Notes under the pieces: generated by a model | Database searches by the model: none | Seen by the model: only the letters and a program-made list of their open reading frames with translations | Told to the model about the DNA's origin: nothing | Source of the DNA: Embleya scabrispora | GTDB lineage: Bacteria > Actinomycetota > Actinomycetes > Streptomycetales > Streptomycetaceae | Direction of reading: 5' to 3' | DNA length: 64,000 bases | Assembly (NCBI RefSeq): GCF_002024165.1 | Contig: NZ_MWQN01000001.1 | Location: 2,108,001 to 2,172,000, forward strand | Shown here: positions 16,314 to 23,945 of the stretch, in pieces | How positions within the stretch are numbered: the stretch's first letter is position 1 | Layout: each line of letters begins with the position of its first letter | Made by a program: the position numbers and the translations under genes

Positions 16314-18359
16314 ATGTATGGGCAGGGGGATCCAGGAACACCCGACGCGGCGGACGCGGCACCCGTACGCGTTCCGGAACCCGTTCACCGGAGCCGGCGC
16401 TCGGTCGGCGGACCGGCCGCGGGGTTCGGTTCCGCGGCGGCCGTCTTCGCGTTGGCCGGGATCGCGACCGCCATCGTCCTGCTGGGCGACACCGACACAC
16501 TGTGGGAGTCGGCGCTCGCGGGCACGCTGCTGACCACCGCCGTCGCGCTGTCCTCGATCGCCGCGTGGTTGCGGCATCGGGTCGCCGAACAACGCATCGC
16601 CCGACTGCGTGAGTTGACCGTACGTCAGGCCGCGGAGAGCGCCCGCCTGGAGGCCGAGCGCGCCCGACTCGAGGCGGAGCACACCGAGTTGTCGCGCGGG
16701 CGAGCGGCGCTCGCCGACGAGGAAACGCTGATGCGCGGCCGGGTGCACGACGTGTTCGTCAACCTGTCGATGCGCACGCTGACCCTGGTCGAGCGCCAAC
16801 TGGACCTGATCGAGAAGCTGGAACACGGCGAGGACGAACCCCAGCGCCTGCAGGACCTGTTCCGGCTCGACCACCTGGCCACCCGGATGCGCCGCAACAG
16901 CGAGAACCTGCTGGTCCTCGCGGACGCGGACGAACGGCGCGGTCGGCGCCCGGCGATCCCGCTCCTGGACGTGGTCCGCGCCGGTGTCTCGGAGATCGAG
17001 CGCTACGAGCGCATCGACGTCGGCCACGTTCCGCGCGCCGACGTGCTCGGGCGCGCCGCCGACGACGTGGGCCACCTGCTGGCCGAACTCCTGGAGAACG
17101 CCGCCGCCTACTCGGCGCCGGAGTCGCGGGTGGAGATCGGCGGCTGGACGCTGGAGAACGGCGAGGTCGTGTTGTCGGTGGACGACAACGGGATCGGCGT
17201 ACCGGCGGACCGGCTCACCGAGTTGAACTCGCAGATCGAGCGGGACAGCACCGAGGAGGAGGCGGCCGGCGGCGCCGGCGGCCTGGGCGTGTTCGTGGTC
17301 GGCCGGCTGGCCCGACGGCACGGGATCCGGGTGCAGTTGCGGCCCCGCCCGCAGGGTGGCCTGAGCGCCGTGGTGGTGATCCCCGCCACGGTGTTCCACG
17401 GTTTGGGGCCCTCGCCCGCCGAGTTCTCCGCCGAGCGCGACCGCGAGCAGGAGCGCGAGCGGGACCGGATGGCCATTCCCGGCGTGACGCCCGGCGCCCG
17501 GGCCATCCCGCCCGGCGCGGCTCGGCTCGCGCTGCCCTCGGCCGAGGCGCCCGCGCCGGCCGGCGCTGCGGCGGCCGCGCCCGCGGTCGCCCCTGCCGCC
17601 GCCCCTGCCGCCGAACGGCCCCGGTCCGCGACCGCCGCGCCGCGCGGGCCGGTCGTGCCTCGTGAGGACGCCGCGCCGCCCGTCAAGACGCCCAAGGGCC
17701 TGCCCAAGCGCACGCCGGCGGCGAATCCGCCCGCCCCCAAGGCGCCGGCGGCGAAACTGGCCGCACCGGGCGCGCTGTTCGAGGCGGCCGGAGCGGCGCC
17801 GCGCCCCGAGGTCGCGCCACCCGCGCGCCGCGCGAACCCGGCACCGGTGGCGAACGCGGCCGCGGCGCCGAGGACCGCCGCGGCGCCGAGCGCGACGGCG
17901 GGGACCGCGGCAGCGAAGAGCGCACCTGCGAAGGCCGCATCGGCGAAGAGCGCGACGGCCGGGACCGCGAAGAGCGCTACGGCGGAGGGCGCGACGGCGC
18001 GGACCACCGCCGCGAAGCCGCCCGCCGCGCCGCGGCCGGCGATCGGCGGGGACGGCACGGGCCCCGCGGCCTCCGCGGTCGGTCGTACCCGACGTGGTCT
18101 GCCCAAGCGGCTGACGGCGGGCGACGACAGCGGCGCGTTCGCGATCCCGCCCGCGGCGGACCCCGCCCGCGACACCGGAACACTGTCGGCCGCCGAACTG
18201 CGCCGCCGGCTGACGGGCTTTCAGGAAGGCCTGGAGGCGGCCCGCCGGGAGGACGAACCGACCGGTCCGATCCGCTCGTCCGGGCCGATCGTGTCGACCG
18301 ACGAAGAACCCACCTTCCCGCCGGACGTGCGGGAGGAGACAGGAGGTGGAGACCGGTGA
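16314..18359 (+). CDS. cvnA: CvnA, conservon histidine-kinase-like sensor
   Basis: About 681 residues. Two membrane helices (about 38-60 and 65-87) are followed by a short coil, a degenerate dimerisation box (HDVFVNLSMRTLTLVERQLD, then LFRLDHLATRMRRNSENLLV), and a HATPase_c domain with N-box LLENAAAYSAPE, G1 box VDDNGIGVP and G2 box GGLGVFVVGRLA. Residues from about 390 on are Ala/Pro/Lys-rich low complexity. In S. coelicolor conservons, CvnA works with CvnB-D in a membrane complex resembling G-protein-coupled receptors. The start is uncertain: ATG at 16314 lacks a ribosome-binding site, whereas AGAGGG at about 16286 points to ATG 16301 in a non-coding frame. A 4-base GTGA overlap couples it to cvnB. 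Confidence 0.88.
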   Translation: MYGQGDPGTPDAADAAPVRVPEPVHRSRRSVGGPAAGFGSAAAVFALAGIATAIVLLGDTDTLWESALAGTLLTTAVALSSIAAWLRHRVAEQRIARLRELTVRQAAESARLEAERARLEAEHTELSRGRAALADEETLMRGRVHDVFVNLSMRTLTLVERQLDLIEKLEHGEDEPQRLQDLFRLDHLATRMRRNSENLLVLADADERRGRRPAIPLLDVVRAGVSEIERYERIDVGHVPRADVLGRAADDVGHLLAELLENAAAYSAPESRVEIGGWTLENGEVVLSVDDNGIGVPADRLTELNSQIERDSTEEEAAGGAGGLGVFVVGRLARRHGIRVQLRPRPQGGLSAVVVIPATVFHGLGPSPAEFSAERDREQERERDRMAIPGVTPGARAIPPGAARLALPSAEAPAPAGAAAAAPAVAPAAAPAAERPRSATAAPRGPVVPREDAAPPVKTPKGLPKRTPAANPPAPKAPAAKLAAPGALFEAAGAAPRPEVAPPARRANPAPVANAAAAPRTAAAPSATAGTAAAKSAPAKAASAKSATAGTAKSATAEGATARTTAAKPPAAPRPAIGGDGTGPAASAVGRTRRGLPKRLTAGDDSGAFAIPPAADPARDTGTLSAAELRRRLTGFQEGLEAARREDEPTGPIRSSGPIVSTDEEPTFPPDVREETGGGDR

Positions 18360-18811
18360 CCGGATCGAATGGCACCACGGCCCGCGATGTCGACTGGCTG
18401 GTGGCCGGCCTCGCCGGGGACGTCCCGGGGGTCCGCGAGGTCGTCCTGGTCTCCTCCGACGGCCTGATGCTGGCCAGCGCGCGCGGCCCGGAGGCGGCCG
18501 GCGCCGCCGGTGACGCCGAGGAGCAACTCGGCGCGATCGTCAGCGGCCTGGTGGCCCTGGCCGAGGGCACCTCGCGGGTGCTCGACATGGGCGCGGTCCG
18601 CCAGGAGATCGTCACGATGGCCGAGGGATACGTCGTGGCGATGTCGATCAGCGACGGCTCCTGCCTGGGCGTGCACGCGGGCGGGTCCGCCGATCTGGGC
18701 GTGATCGCCTACCAGATGACCTCGTTCGTTCGGCGCGCCGGCCACGTCCTGACGCCGGCCCTGCGCGCACAGATGCACCAGGACCGTGGAGGTGGTCGCG
18801 TTGGCTCCTGA
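18356..18811 (+). CDS. cvnB: CvnB, roadblock/LC7-domain protein
   Basis: 151 residues with one roadblock/LC7 fold: DWLVAGLAGDVPGVREVVLV, SSDGLMLASARG, and a beta-hairpin MAEGYVVAMSISDGSCLGVH. Roadblock proteins act as GTPase-activating or scaffolding partners of small GTPases, here CvnD. GTG start at 18356 overlaps the cvnA stop (GTGA), with AGGAGG upstream, indicating translational coupling. Length is typical. Confidence 0.92.
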   Translation: MTGSNGTTARDVDWLVAGLAGDVPGVREVVLVSSDGLMLASARGPEAAGAAGDAEEQLGAIVSGLVALAEGTSRVLDMGAVRQEIVTMAEGYVVAMSISDGSCLGVHAGGSADLGVIAYQMTSFVRRAGHVLTPALRAQMHQDRGGGRVGS

Positions 18812-19205
18812 CGGCGGTTATTCCGACTACGACGACGCGGGGGGTTTCCCGGCCCGTCCCGAACCGGGCGGTCGCACCTCGCGCGTGCGTCCCTACACGC
18901 TGACCCGCGGCCGGACCCGGTACGGCCACGTACTGCTGGTCGAGACGCTGGTCACCACCCTGGACTGCCCGCAGGACGAGACCGGCGACATGCCCGAGGT
19001 GGCCCGCATCGTGCACCTGTGCCGCGGCGTGCGGTCGGTGGCGGAGGTGGCGGCGATCCTGCACATGCCGCTCGGCGTGGTCCGGGTGTTGATCAGCGAT
19101 CTGGCCTCGCAGGGCCGGATCAGTGTGTACCAGGCCGAGCACGAGGCCGGCCGACCCGATCGTGCGCTGCTGGAGAGGGTGCTCGGTGGACTACGCAAGA
19201 TTTGA
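18801..19205 (+). CDS. cvnC: CvnC, DUF742 protein
   Basis: 134-residue DUF742 protein with a winged-helix-like core: SRVRPYTLTRGRTRYG at the N-terminus, then EVARIVHLCRGVRSVAEVAAI and PLGVVRVLISDLASQGRI. It is the third conserved conservon component, thought to join the CvnA-B-D complex. The TTG at 18801 is chosen because GGAGG (18788-18792) sits eight bases upstream; GTG codons at 18786 and 18792 are alternatives. It overlaps the end of cvnB by 11 bases and the start of cvnD by 20. Confidence 0.9.
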   Translation: MAPDGGYSDYDDAGGFPARPEPGGRTSRVRPYTLTRGRTRYGHVLLVETLVTTLDCPQDETGDMPEVARIVHLCRGVRSVAEVAAILHMPLGVVRVLISDLASQGRISVYQAEHEAGRPDRALLERVLGGLRKI

Positions 19206-19839
19206 CCTCGGCGGTGTCGGCGGCCTCGGCGACGAGGTCCCGGCCATCCCGATGCCGGCCGCGGGCGCGGCCGGTCGGCGGATCGGCGAGGGGCCGCCGA
19301 TCACCTCGACCAAGATCGTGGTCGCGGGCGGTTTCGGCGTCGGCAAGACCACGCTGGTCGCCGCCGTGTCGGAGATCCCGCCGCTGACCACCGAGTCGGT
19401 CATGACGGTGATGAGCGAGGACGTCGACGACCTGTCCGGACTGCCGGAGAAGCGCACCACCACGGTCGCGATGGACTTCGGCCGCATCACCCTGGAAGCC
19501 GACCTGGTGCTCTACCTGTTCGGCACCCCGGGACAGAACCGGTTCTGGTTCATGTGGGACGACCTGGTGCGCGGCGCGGTGGGGGCGATCGTCCTGGTGG
19601 ACACCCGCCGACTGGAGGACAGTTTCCCGGCGGTGGACTACTTCGAGCGGTCCGGGATCCCGTTCGTGGTCGCGGTCAACCTTTTTGACGGCGCGCCGCG
19701 CTACCCGGAGGAGGACCTGCGCGACGCGTTGTCGATCGGCCCGCGCACGCCGATGACCGAATGCGACGCCCGGGACCGGGAGAGCGCGGTGAACGCGCTG
19801 GCCGAGTTGGTCGTGCACGCCTTGGACCTGACACCGTAG
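19186..19839 (+). CDS. cvnD: CvnD, conservon small GTPase
   Basis: 217-residue Ras-like GTPase of the conservon. Walker A GGFGVGKTTL, switch-associated TVAMDFGRI, the G3 element LFGTPGQNRFWFMWDDL, and NLFD in place of the usual NKxD are visible. In conservons the GTPase associates with the CvnA complex in a nucleotide-dependent way. GTG start at 19186 is preceded by GAGAGGG and lies inside the 3' end of cvnC, so the four genes form a tightly overlapped operon. trmO starts 17 bases after its stop. Confidence 0.93.
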   Translation: MDYARFDLGGVGGLGDEVPAIPMPAAGAAGRRIGEGPPITSTKIVVAGGFGVGKTTLVAAVSEIPPLTTESVMTVMSEDVDDLSGLPEKRTTTVAMDFGRITLEADLVLYLFGTPGQNRFWFMWDDLVRGAVGAIVLVDTRRLEDSFPAVDYFERSGIPFVVAVNLFDGAPRYPEEDLRDALSIGPRTPMTECDARDRESAVNALAELVVHALDLTP

Positions 19840-19856
19840 CGACAGGGGGCACACCC

Positions 19857-20336
19857 GTGGAACCGCTGCCCGACGTCACCCTTCGCCCGGTCGGGCGGGT
19901 GTACGCCCCGCGCGTGGAACTCGTGGACGATCACTGGGGGAACGTGGCCTCGGTGATCCGTCTGGACGGCGAACGCTTCGGCCCCGATGCGCTCTTCGGG
20001 TTGGACGACTTCTCCCACCTGGAGGTGGTCTTCCACTTCCACCGGGTCCCGGACACCGCCGTCGAGACCGGCGCCCGTCGGCCGCGCGGCAATCCGGCCT
20101 GGCCGCTCGTCGGCATCTTCGCCCAGCGCGGCAAGAACCGCCCGAACCGCCTCGCCGTCTCCCGCTGTTCGCTGGAGCGCGTGGACGGCTTGGACGTCCA
20201 CGTGCGCGGCCTCGACGCGGTCGACGGCACGCCGGTGCTCGATCTCAAGCCCTACCTCGCCGAGTTCGGCCCGCGCGGTGGGCTTCGCCAACCGCCGTGG
20301 TCCAGTGAGTTGATGGCCGACTACTACGCCGACTGA
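19857..20336 (+). CDS. trmO: TrmO/TsaA-family tRNA N6-methyltransferase
   Basis: 159 residues of the UPF0066/YaeB fold. The E. coli member TrmO uses S-adenosylmethionine to methylate N6-threonylcarbamoyladenosine at tRNA position 37. Visible family elements are LRPVGRVYAPR, LFGLDDFSHLEVVFHFHRV, the GIFAQRGKNRPNRLAVSRC strip and LDLKPYLAEF. GTG start at 19857 has GGGGG eight bases upstream. It is 17 bases downstream of cvnD and probably in the same transcript, although its tRNA role has no obvious link with the conservon. tsaC, which makes the t6A precursor, is at 58.4 kb. Confidence 0.85.
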   Translation: MEPLPDVTLRPVGRVYAPRVELVDDHWGNVASVIRLDGERFGPDALFGLDDFSHLEVVFHFHRVPDTAVETGARRPRGNPAWPLVGIFAQRGKNRPNRLAVSRCSLERVDGLDVHVRGLDAVDGTPVLDLKPYLAEFGPRGGLRQPPWSSELMADYYAD

Positions 20337-20378
20337 GGTCGGGCCCCGGGCCCGGCCGGCGGTGTCGGGTCGCGGTCG

Positions 20379-21782
20379 TCAGGCCCGTCGGGTGGCCCAC
20401 CGGTAGCGGTAGGTGTGCCAGGGCCAGTTGGTGGTCACCCGCCCGTCGGCGCCCTTGTACCAACTCGTACAGCCCGCCCCGAACACGGTGCCCGCCACGC
20501 CCGCCGCGAGCGCCCGCCGGTCCGCCTCGTACTCGGCCGCGCCCACCTCGTGGACCCGCCCGTCGCGGATCCTCCGGACCACGTACGCCACCTGACTCTC
20601 GATCATGTACACGATCGAGTTGTGGCCCAGGTTCGTCCCCGGCCCGTACAGCAGGAACAGGTTCGGGAAGCGCGGCACGGTCATCCCCAGCCGGGCCGCC
20701 GCCCCCTCCCGCCACACGTCGTGCAGCCGCACGCCGTCACGCCCGACGATCTCCATCGGCCGCAGGAATTCGGTGGCCAGGAACCCGGTGCCGTGGATCA
20801 GGGTGTTCACGGGGAACTCCCGCGCGGCGGTGCGCGGTCCGCTCGGGGTGATTTCGGTGATCGGCTCGGTGACCAGTTCCACGTTGTCCCGGGTCAGCGT
20901 CGGGTAGAAGTCGGCCGAGATCAGGATGCGTTTGCAGCCGATCGGGAAGTCCGGGGTCAGTCGGGCCCGCAGTGCCGGATCGGCTATCTGCGCGGCCAGG
21001 TGCCGGCGTGCCGCGTGCCGGGCCAGGCGGCGGGCGCCGAGGTTGCCGCGCACCGCCCAGTAGACCGCGGTCTCGCCGCGCAGATAGATCGCCGCGCGCA
21101 CCGCCGTCCGGGCCGGCGGGATCCGGCGGAAGACCCGGTGCGCGACCCGGCCGTAGGCCCGATCCGGCTTGGGCACGACCCAGTTCGCGGACCGCTGGAA
21201 GACGTACAGCCGGCGCACCCGCGCGGCGATGCGCGGCACGAACTGCACCGCGCTGGGCCCGGTGCCGATCACCGCGACGGTGCGATCGGCGAGGTCGTGG
21301 TCGTGCCGCCACCGCGAGGAGTGGAACGCGGTGCCGGCGAACGAGTCCAGGCCGGGCACGTCGGGATAGCGCGGCCGGTTGAGCTGACCCACGGCCGAGA
21401 CCAGCACCCGGGCGGTCGCCGTTCCGCGCGAGGTCTCGATCCGCCACACCTCGGCAATCTCGTCCCAGCGCGCCGCGTACACCTCGGTGCCGGGTTCCAG
21501 ATGGGCCCGGATCCCGAACTTCCGGGCGCACTCGTGCAGATAGCGCAGGATCTCGTGTTGCTCGGGGTACACCCGGGACCAGTCGGCCCGTTGCGCGAAG
21601 GAGTACGAGTACAACATCGACGGGATGTCGCAACCCGCGCCCGGATAGGTGTTGTCGCGCCAGACGCCGCCCAGGTCGTCGGCCTTCTCGTAGACGGTGA
21701 AGTCCTCGATGCTGGCGCGGCGCAGCCGGATCGCCATGCAGATCCCCGCGAACCCGGCCCCGATGATCACCGTCCCCGGCAT
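20379..21782 (-). CDS. Flavin-dependent monooxygenase, Baeyer-Villiger type
   Basis: 467-residue two-dinucleotide-binding flavoprotein. FAD motif GAGFAG is at residues 8-13 and NADPH motif GTGPSA at 173-178. The type I Baeyer-Villiger fingerprint FxGxxxHxxxW is at 148-158 (FAGTAFHSSRW), but the next residue is Arg rather than the usual Pro or Asp. It would insert oxygen next to a ketone or oxidise a heteroatom; the substrate is unknown. ATG at 21782 has GGGG upstream. It converges on trmO across 42 GC-rich bases, and it marks the left edge of an accessory block. No partner redox gene is adjacent. Confidence 0.85.
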   Translation of the reverse strand: MPGTVIIGAGFAGICMAIRLRRASIEDFTVYEKADDLGGVWRDNTYPGAGCDIPSMLYSYSFAQRADWSRVYPEQHEILRYLHECARKFGIRAHLEPGTEVYAARWDEIAEVWRIETSRGTATARVLVSAVGQLNRPRYPDVPGLDSFAGTAFHSSRWRHDHDLADRTVAVIGTGPSAVQFVPRIAARVRRLYVFQRSANWVVPKPDRAYGRVAHRVFRRIPPARTAVRAAIYLRGETAVYWAVRGNLGARRLARHAARRHLAAQIADPALRARLTPDFPIGCKRILISADFYPTLTRDNVELVTEPITEITPSGPRTAAREFPVNTLIHGTGFLATEFLRPMEIVGRDGVRLHDVWREGAAARLGMTVPRFPNLFLLYGPGTNLGHNSIVYMIESQVAYVVRRIRDGRVHEVGAAEYEADRRALAAGVAGTVFGAGCTSWYKGADGRVTTNWPWHTYRYRWATRRA

Positions 21783-21852
21783 CGCGAACCCCCTTGGCGT
21801 CGGGGCCGATACGGCCCGGCTGATCGAGGCGGTCGCCCACGGCGAGTCGGGT

Positions 21853-22062
21853 CTAGGGGCGCTTCAGCACCCGGATCATCGCGCTCCACGCGGAGGCGTC
21901 GTAGGTCTGCACCGGGCCGTCCTCCGCCTTGGTGTCCCGAACGGCAACCGCTTTACCCAGCATGATGGTTGCCAGGCACAGGTTCGCCTCGCCGGAGTAG
22001 CTCGACGTGCGCCAGCCGCCGGCGGTGGTGGTCGCGGTCGTGTCGTGATTGCGATGGCTCAC
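21853..22062 (-). CDS. DUF397-domain protein
   Basis: 69 residues with the DUF397 pattern: GGWRTSSYSGEANLCLA, a charged middle (VAVRDTKAEDGPV) and YDASAWSAMIRVLKRP. Such proteins are abundant in Streptomyces, usually next to a helix-turn-helix (Scr1/DUF5753) regulator, and some affect development. No such regulator is beside this one. GTG start at 22062 overlaps the stop of a small upstream frame by GTGA. Confidence 0.85.
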   Translation of the reverse strand: MSHRNHDTTATTTAGGWRTSSYSGEANLCLATIMLGKAVAVRDTKAEDGPVQTYDASAWSAMIRVLKRP

Positions 22063-22298
22063 TTCGGTCCGCCCGTCCCGTTGAGGTACAACTCGTGCGC
22101 TGCCCGCGGGATTTCCGCCGCTTTTTCGACCGGCCGATCGAGGAGCCGTCGGCGGGACACCGTCGGGATCCGACCGGTGCGGCCGATGCGCGACCGTGCA
22201 CGGAGGAGCCCGAGCGCCCGCGGTCGCGCGTGGCGATGCCAAGCCCGGAGCAGTGCCGGCTCGACTCCGTCGGCGAGGCCGTCCACCCAGTTAGACAA
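22059..22298 (-). CDS. Possible small ORF coupled to the DUF397 gene
   Basis: About 79 codons from TTG 22298, or 75 from GTG 22286. The frame has GC-rich third positions and its TGA overlaps the DUF397 GTG (GTGA), as in real coupled genes. A perfect -35 hexamer TTGACA (minus strand, 22317-22312) lies upstream. The C-terminus PVEKAAEIPRAAHELYLNG is the only protein-like stretch; I recognise no family. It could be the remnant of a regulator that once accompanied the DUF397 gene. It could also be chance. The rest of 22063-22365 shows nothing else. Confidence 0.3.
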   Translation of the reverse strand: MSNWVDGLADGVEPALLRAWHRHARPRALGLLRARSRIGRTGRIPTVSRRRLLDRPVEKAAEIPRAAHELYLNGTGGPK

Positions 22299-22365
22299 GC
22301 TTGAACGCGGGTGTCAAGGCACCCCGGGCACGGCCCTCGCGGACCCGCGCCGCGCGCTCCGCCCC

Positions 22366-22980
22366 TCAGCTGTCCAGGCCGGCGCTGATCAGCCAGATGT
22401 GTTCGCAGGTCGCGGCGGCTTCCGGCAACTTTTCCGGGGATTCCCGCGAGGCGTGATAGAAGGTGCGTTCGATCATCCAGCACAGGGCGCGCGCCATCGC
22501 CGAGGCCTGCCGCGGTTCGCTGCCGGGTGGGACGCCGGCGCGTTCCAGGACGGCGGTGATCGCCGCGATGAACAAGTCGGCGGTGTGGCTCCACAGTTCG
22601 CCGATCTCGGGCACGGTCAACGACAGGTCGATCGCGGTGCGCATGACCGTGCCGTGCGCGTTCCACAGTTCGACCGTGCGCCGCATGGCCGTCGCGACGG
22701 CCGGTCGCGGCTCGTCGTGCCGGGCGGTGGCCCGCGAGCGCTCCCACAGGTGCTCGACGGTCCGGGCCACGAGTGCCGTGACCACTTCCTGCTTGGACCC
22801 GAAGTAGAAGTAGAGCGCGCCGCGGGTGATGCCGGCGCCCTGGGCGATGTCCCCGACGGTCATGGCGTCGTAGCCCTTGTCCGCCAGCAGTGCCTCGCAG
22901 GTGTCCAGGATGGCCCGCTCCCGGACATCGCCCTTGCGTTCCGTGGTGCGTCTGCTCCGCGCGGGGTGGTGGCCGGGCAT
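22366..22980 (-). CDS. TetR-family transcriptional regulator
   Basis: 204 residues. N-terminal helix-turn-helix at about 20-65: RERAILDTCEALLADKGYDA, MTVGDIAQGAGITRG, then ALYFYFGSKQEVV. The helical C-terminal ligand domain contains MRTAIDLSLTVPEIGELW and ALCWMIERTFYHAS, an architecture like EthR-type regulators. The ATG at 22980 shares a base with the TGA of the upstream SDR gene (TGATG), so the two are coupled. It probably represses its own operon through the inverted repeat at 23882-23915; the ligand may be the substrate or product of the SDR. Confidence 0.93.
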   Translation of the reverse strand: MPGHHPARSRRTTERKGDVRERAILDTCEALLADKGYDAMTVGDIAQGAGITRGALYFYFGSKQEVVTALVARTVEHLWERSRATARHDEPRPAVATAMRRTVELWNAHGTVMRTAIDLSLTVPEIGELWSHTADLFIAAITAVLERAGVPPGSEPRQASAMARALCWMIERTFYHASRESPEKLPEAAATCEHIWLISAGLDS

Positions 22981-23828
22981 CAGGGCCGTGCGCTCTCGGC
23001 GAAGTCGGTCGTCCGGGAGAGCGTCTCCCACGCGCGGATGTCCTCGTCGACGGCGGTGCGTGCCGCGGTGACCAGGCGCAACGCGTCCGAGCCCAGGACG
23101 AGGTGGGCCGGCGGTCGGTCGACCGAGGCGATGTGCACGACGGCGTCCCCGGCCCGGGCCGGGTCGCCCGGCTGGTTCCCGCTCGCCTTTCGGCGCGCCG
23201 CCCGGATGGGCTCGAACAGTTCGTCGTAGTCGTCGACGGTCCGTTCGGCACGGGTCATGGACCGGCCGGCCCAGTCGGTACGGAAGGAGCCGGGTTCGAT
23301 CGCCGTCACGTGGATCCCGAACTGCGCCACCTCCTTGCCCAACGCTTCGAGGACGCCTTCCAGGGCGAACTTGCTGCCGCAGTAGGCGGACATGCCGGGC
23401 ACGGCCATGAGCCCGCCCATGGAGGTGACGGCCATCAGATGGCCTCGGCGACGCCGACGCATGTACGGCAGCGCCGCCTGCAGGGTGGCCATCGCCCCGA
23501 ACACGTTGACCTCGAACTGCCGGCGCACCTCGTCCAGCGGAGTCTCCTCGAAGGTCCCTTCCAGACCGTAGCCGGCATTGGCGACGACGACGTCCAAGGG
23601 CCCGACGTCGCGCTCCGCCTCCGCGATCACCTTCGAGACGGCCCCGTCGTCGGTCACCTCCAGAAGGCGACCGTGGGCACGACCGGGTTCGAGCTCTTCG
23701 AAGCCTCGTAGATCCCCTTCGGAGCGCACCGTGCCGACCACGGTATGGCCGGCCCCCAGGGCAGCCTCCGCAATCGCCCGCCCGAGCCCCGAGCCGACAC
23801 CGGTGACAAGCCAATTCCGCTTCTGCAT
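22980..23828 (-). CDS. Short-chain dehydrogenase/reductase
   Basis: 282-residue classical SDR. Cofactor motif TGVGSGLGRAIA (about 9-20), NAG in VVANAGYG, catalytic Ser in VTSMGG, and YxxxK as YCGSK are all present. TVRS after the second strand favours NADP(H). It resembles oxidoreductases annotated as acting on short ketones or steroids; the substrate is not assignable. AGGAGG directly precedes ATG 23828. It is first in a two-gene operon with the TetR regulator, under an inverted-repeat operator. Confidence 0.92.
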   Translation of the reverse strand: MQKRNWLVTGVGSGLGRAIAEAALGAGHTVVGTVRSEGDLRGFEELEPGRAHGRLLEVTDDGAVSKVIAEAERDVGPLDVVVANAGYGLEGTFEETPLDEVRRQFEVNVFGAMATLQAALPYMRRRRRGHLMAVTSMGGLMAVPGMSAYCGSKFALEGVLEALGKEVAQFGIHVTAIEPGSFRTDWAGRSMTRAERTVDDYDELFEPIRAARRKASGNQPGDPARAGDAVVHIASVDRPPAHLVLGSDALRLVTAARTAVDEDIRAWETLSRTTDFAESARP

Positions 23829-23881
23829 GGCCCCTCCTGAGCACGTCCACACCGGGAGCCGAGCGACTCCCGACACAAAGT

Positions 23882-23915
23882 CTACACTGCGTCGATTTTT
23901 ATCCGCATGGTGCAG
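23882..23915 (-). promoter_or_regulatory. Candidate TetR operator upstream of the SDR-TetR operon
   Basis: CTACACTGCGTCGAT (23882-23896) and ATCCGCATGGTGCAG (23901-23915) form an imperfect inverted repeat around TTTTT. Reading inwards, both arms have CTRCAC and TGCG. It lies 54 bases before the SDR start codon in an unusually AT-rich patch. Confidence 0.45.
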
Positions 23916-23945
23916 ATTTTGCCGGGCAAGTCGCGGGTGCCGCCT

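Noticed and set aside
16301-16612. ATG 16301 with AGAGGG upstream as the start of cvnA
   Set aside because: That frame becomes Arg-rich and does not contain the kinase. The signal may still be real if a base is missing nearby, but nothing else supports it.
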